Shown: positions 60,916-64,000 of the stretch, piece by piece | How the letters are laid out: each line of letters opens with the position of its first letter | Position numbering within the stretch: position 1 is the stretch's first letter | Assembly: GCA_023653785.1 (NCBI GenBank) | Contig: JAMKCH010007243.1 | Location: 1 to 64,000, forward strand | Source of the DNA: Ophioderma brevispina | Lineage: Eukaryota; Echinodermata; Ophiuroidea; Amphilepidida; Ophiodermatidae | Direction: 5' to 3' | DNA: 64,000 nucleotides | Position numbers and translations under genes: made by a program | The notes under the pieces: model-generated | The model's input: only the letters and a program-made list of their open reading frames with translations | Database searches by the model: none | What the model was told of the DNA's origin: nothing

Positions 60916-62380
60916 AAAGATTACTAAGAGATTACTAAGTCTCTGCGAACAAAGTTCAGGCGGACAAAAAACTATGGAAGTTCTGCTTGGCACATCAAAT
61001 ATAGGCCTAGTATTTTCAAAAAACACACACACACCACACCAATTGCAGGCATTGCAGGCATAATGGTAATATTGTCTCTGGAACCAAAGTCTCAAGGGGC
61101 CTCCTGGAAATATGAGTCTAGAGAGAAACCCAAAGAGTGAGTTATCTTTTGGGGGAGTTTAATCAAGTGACCTTAGTTCAAATCAGAATATCCTCACATG
61201 AACTGTTTGATTTGTTGTTAAAAATTAATTTCCTGGTACCCATTATCACAGCCAATACTAACACTGGAAAGTCTAATGAAAACTACAACTCCAGTGAATT
61301 TCCAATTAAAAAAATTAACTGGACAATTACAAGGTGCTTGCTTGACCTAGCATCTCATTTGGACCTACAACATGTTATTAGGGCCTATGTGACATGAAGA
61401 GGGATGCCGATGGATGGATGTCTGCACGGGCGGAAGAAAATTTATAATCAACTATACCAAACACTCCATAAGTCAAGGATCGAAAACTTCTAAACATTGC
61501 ATGGTGATAGAACACAATGCCAGTGTTGTATAATTTGCTAGGGGTAACATCATTTTGGTCACCCTGAGGTTGTATGCATGTACTTCAATATGGACAGCAC
61601 ATTGGCCACATGATGGGATATAACTAGATGTGTGTATCTGTGGTCCGATAATTTACTTTAAAATATTTCAAAGTAAAATATTATAATGCATTTTCTGCGT
61701 ATTCGAGCATTTTCCTTGTACATGGATTTCCATTTGGCAAAGGTAGAACCTGTGTGGTAAGATTGTTTTGTCCCGCATCTATACCCCTTGAAAAGTTGGA
61801 CTTGTTGTACCGCTTTTTTTTTTTTCCAGGCAATTCTAGAACATTTTCATGCTTACAATGTTGTACATTGATACAAGGTGTAGAGTTGAATATGAAAATT
61901 TATTCTTTTAAAGACAGGTACAGTAGATGAAAATTACCTTCGGAATACCGATATGGGAGGAATTTGGCTTACATATATATGCTGTAGTAAAACACAGCTG
62001 GTTATTGCAGAAAGTTGGGTTACACCCACCCAAAATCACAAAAGGTCATTTTCAAAGCAAATGTTAAATGCACAAAAGGCAGTTGGGAAGAAAAATATTT
62101 AATGGAACTGTACGGTAATTGATTTTGATACAAAATGTATGGTATGTTGGTCACTGAAGAAAAAAAGATTATAGGTTCACATCCACATTGGGAAAATGTA
62201 CACCCAGCAAACTCAATCCCTGGCTTTAAAGGGCCTAGCTAAAGCTTTGGATGTTGGGACCTATCAGTACCTCTGTGAGTGGGCGTAACCCAGCTTTTTT
62301 TCAGGGGGGAAAAGGGGGGGGCACCGGATTTTCAGGGAGGGCAAGCAGATATTAAAATTTTTGTAGTATAGTAACGTGTG

Positions 62381-62517
62381 CAGGGGCGGATCCCGGATTT
62401 GAAAAAACGTCAAAATTACCGGGGGGGGGGCTGAAGGCTAAAACTTGTCCCAAATGGGCTGATTTTGCAGAATTACGGGAGGCGCGCACCCTCCGCCCCC
62501 TCCTAGATCCGAGCCTG
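62381..62517. mobile_element. Short hAT-like element with CAGGGGCGGATCC end
   Basis: Starts caggggcggatcccggattt and ends cctagatccgagcctg, imperfect inverse complements with CAGG/CCTG termini. The flanks aacgtgtg and gtgtgtcc share only part of an octamer. It is 137 bp and non-coding, with an internal poly-G run. Confidence 0.5.
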
Positions 62518-63274
62518 GTGTGTCCAAAAAAACTCAACACTTGTGACAGGCGCATACGTTTTGAACTATAATTATGCTTTGTTTTAAGGTAAGAGGGACT
62601 GTAGCTAATGTCCCTGAAAAGGTTCATGAAGGTAGAGTCAATATTTTTAAGATATGACCCCAGAAATTCAAGAAACCTGACAGGACCATTATACCCAAAT
62701 TGATGCGCTATTAATACAAATACGGCACAATATGAATCTTAGTCAAACCACCATTTTCCTTTTTTAAAAGACAGCTGGAACAGATATAACATATGAGTGT
62801 TTCCATTGAAATAAAAGCTAATAAACATGCATTTAACACACTTAAAGATGGAATTAGGAATGCATGATAAACTAACACTTCATATTGTCCAAATTAGACA
62901 GCATTGGATAGAGCTAATCATAGCATCATTTTGTGACGGCACACAAAGGAGATATCTTAACCCAAAATTTATGACAGAATGAATTATGATATTGTTATTG
63001 AGTTTTGGTTGAAAAAATAGGTTTTACTTTCATAAAGGTCATAAAGTTGAGAAGAAACATTTTTCAGTAACAAAGCAAGTTGCAGCCCAACGCGCAGCAT
63101 TATACTACCACCCCTCCAAAAATAAGTACTGAAAGCTAAAAATTTTCTGGCTATCAAGTGGTTTGAATGCATGTCAGCGTACCTACAAAATCTCCCGAAT
63201 ATATCTACCAACTTGCTGAAAATCTTACTGTGTGTCTTGGCCTTCTTGCAACCCCGGTCCTTATGTATGTAAAG

Positions 63275-63925
63275 CTTATTATTACGTTATCTTAAGCTTT
63301 CTTATACCTCGCCCCATGCCCTATGTAACTCATCATGTCTATCGTAATCGCCCTTGGTTATTATAACTCATCCCTGCATGGTCCTTATCATAACTTGCCC
63401 CTAGTGCTTACATGGTACTAGTCTCTTGGCATTCTATGGTTAATTCACCTTTGGCCTTATAGTAACTCGCCTTAGTCCTTATCATAATTCACCTCAAGTC
63501 CTTGTCTTAAATCACCCTTATTGACTCTCAAGTCCTTATCATAACTCACTCCTAGTACTTATACTAACTCGCCTCTTGGCCTTATCGTAACTCGCCTCTA
63601 TCCCTATAATACTCGCCCTTCAAGTCCGTCTAACTCGCCGCAGCCTTATCGTAACTCCCCCCTAGTCCTTATCGTAACTCCCTTTAGCCCTTATCGTAAC
63701 TCGCCGGCAGTCCTTATCGTAACTCGCCTTTAGTCCTGTCGGTAACTCGCCTCAGTCCGTATCGTAACTCGCCCCTTGGCCTATTTGTACACTAGCCCCT
63801 AGCCTTACATAAACTCGCCTCTTGGCCGGACAATACTCACGTTAGGTCTTATCGTAAATCCCGTAACTCTCGCTAGGCCGAAGTAACTGCTCACCCGCTA
63901 GGCTTATCGTAAAAACTCTCTCATA
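63275..63925 (-). repeat. Inverted, degenerate counterpart of the 23-bp minisatellite
   Basis: Words cttatcgtaactcgcc, cttatcataactcacc and variants recur throughout, which are the inverse complement of ggcgagttacgataag at 48243-48770. Units are irregular, with many indels and substitutions compared with the 48-kb array, and they run to within about 75 bp of the window edge. Confidence 0.85.
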
Positions 63926-64000
63926 ATCACAACCCCCATAACTCTCCATTTACCCAAATCCCTCCAGGCTCCTCGTTTATAATGTCGGCTTCAATTTTCC

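Larger units (their letters stand above)
47708..64000. other. Region without supportable host exons, repeat-dominated
   Basis: No cadherin exon or other recognisable host gene was found on either strand. The next 5' exon of the Fat-like gene, ending in phase 1, may lie beyond the window. The repeats and mobile-element remnants in it are listed individually. Stretches such as 48.8-49.4, 54.0-55.5, 56.2-57.5, 58.0-59.4 and 61.1-62.3 kb show nothing else I can support. Confidence 0.55.

Overview
The window is animal nuclear DNA: AT-rich, with long introns, short exons bounded by GT/AG splice sites, and many short interspersed repeats. It is probably from a marine invertebrate; the exact phylum cannot be read from the sequence. 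There is no bacterial-type operon, CRISPR array or viral genome, and I found no rRNA or tRNA gene.

One protein-coding gene is recognisable. It lies on the minus strand from about 47.7 kb down to about 1.2 kb and encodes the middle of the ectodomain of a giant FAT1/FAT2/FAT3-type (Fat-like) protocadherin. Ten exons are well supported, in transcription order: 47707-47646, 22201-21848, 20673-20453, 18851-18710, 18079-17593, 9816-8311, 7123-6957, 5138-4865, 4577-3979 and 3711-3464. Two more (3123-3073 and 1317-1202) are tentative. They cover roughly thirteen consecutive cadherin repeats, collinear with the middle of vertebrate FAT1 as I remember it (landmarks NDHAP, NNAPPRF, NDSPPEF, NEPLYY, INDNVPVF, NKAMPVF, VDSGMP). 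The N-terminal repeats would lie beyond the right edge, and the EGF/LamG, transmembrane and cytoplasmic parts beyond the left edge. The reading frame is broken many times by single-base changes, mostly apparent deletions, while splice phases and protein similarity persist. That fits an unpolished long-read assembly better than an old pseudogene, but the sequence alone does not settle it.

Introns: 9817-17592 (7.8 kb) holds several palindromic elements. The largest intron, 22202-47645 (25.4 kb), holds a CpG-rich 44-bp minisatellite, members of two interspersed repeat families, a near-identical 0.5-kb direct duplication, a minisatellite with a MITE inserted in it, two abutting hAT-like elements, and an unplaced coding-like fragment at about 39.8-40.1 kb.

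From 47.7 to 64 kb I see no host exon. The stretch is repeat-dominated: a 23-bp minisatellite at 48.2-48.8 kb whose inverted counterpart lies at 63.3-63.9 kb, a TA-flanked MITE, two copies of a ~0.7-kb repeat with one split by a 20-22 bp minisatellite, a broken non-LTR retrotransposon endonuclease fragment, an interstitial telomeric tract inside an inverted repeat, and a ~480-bp tandem element with a GACA/GACG-rich tail. No new biological system is evident. The most useful observations concern the Fat-like gene, its frame breaks, and the repeat architecture.
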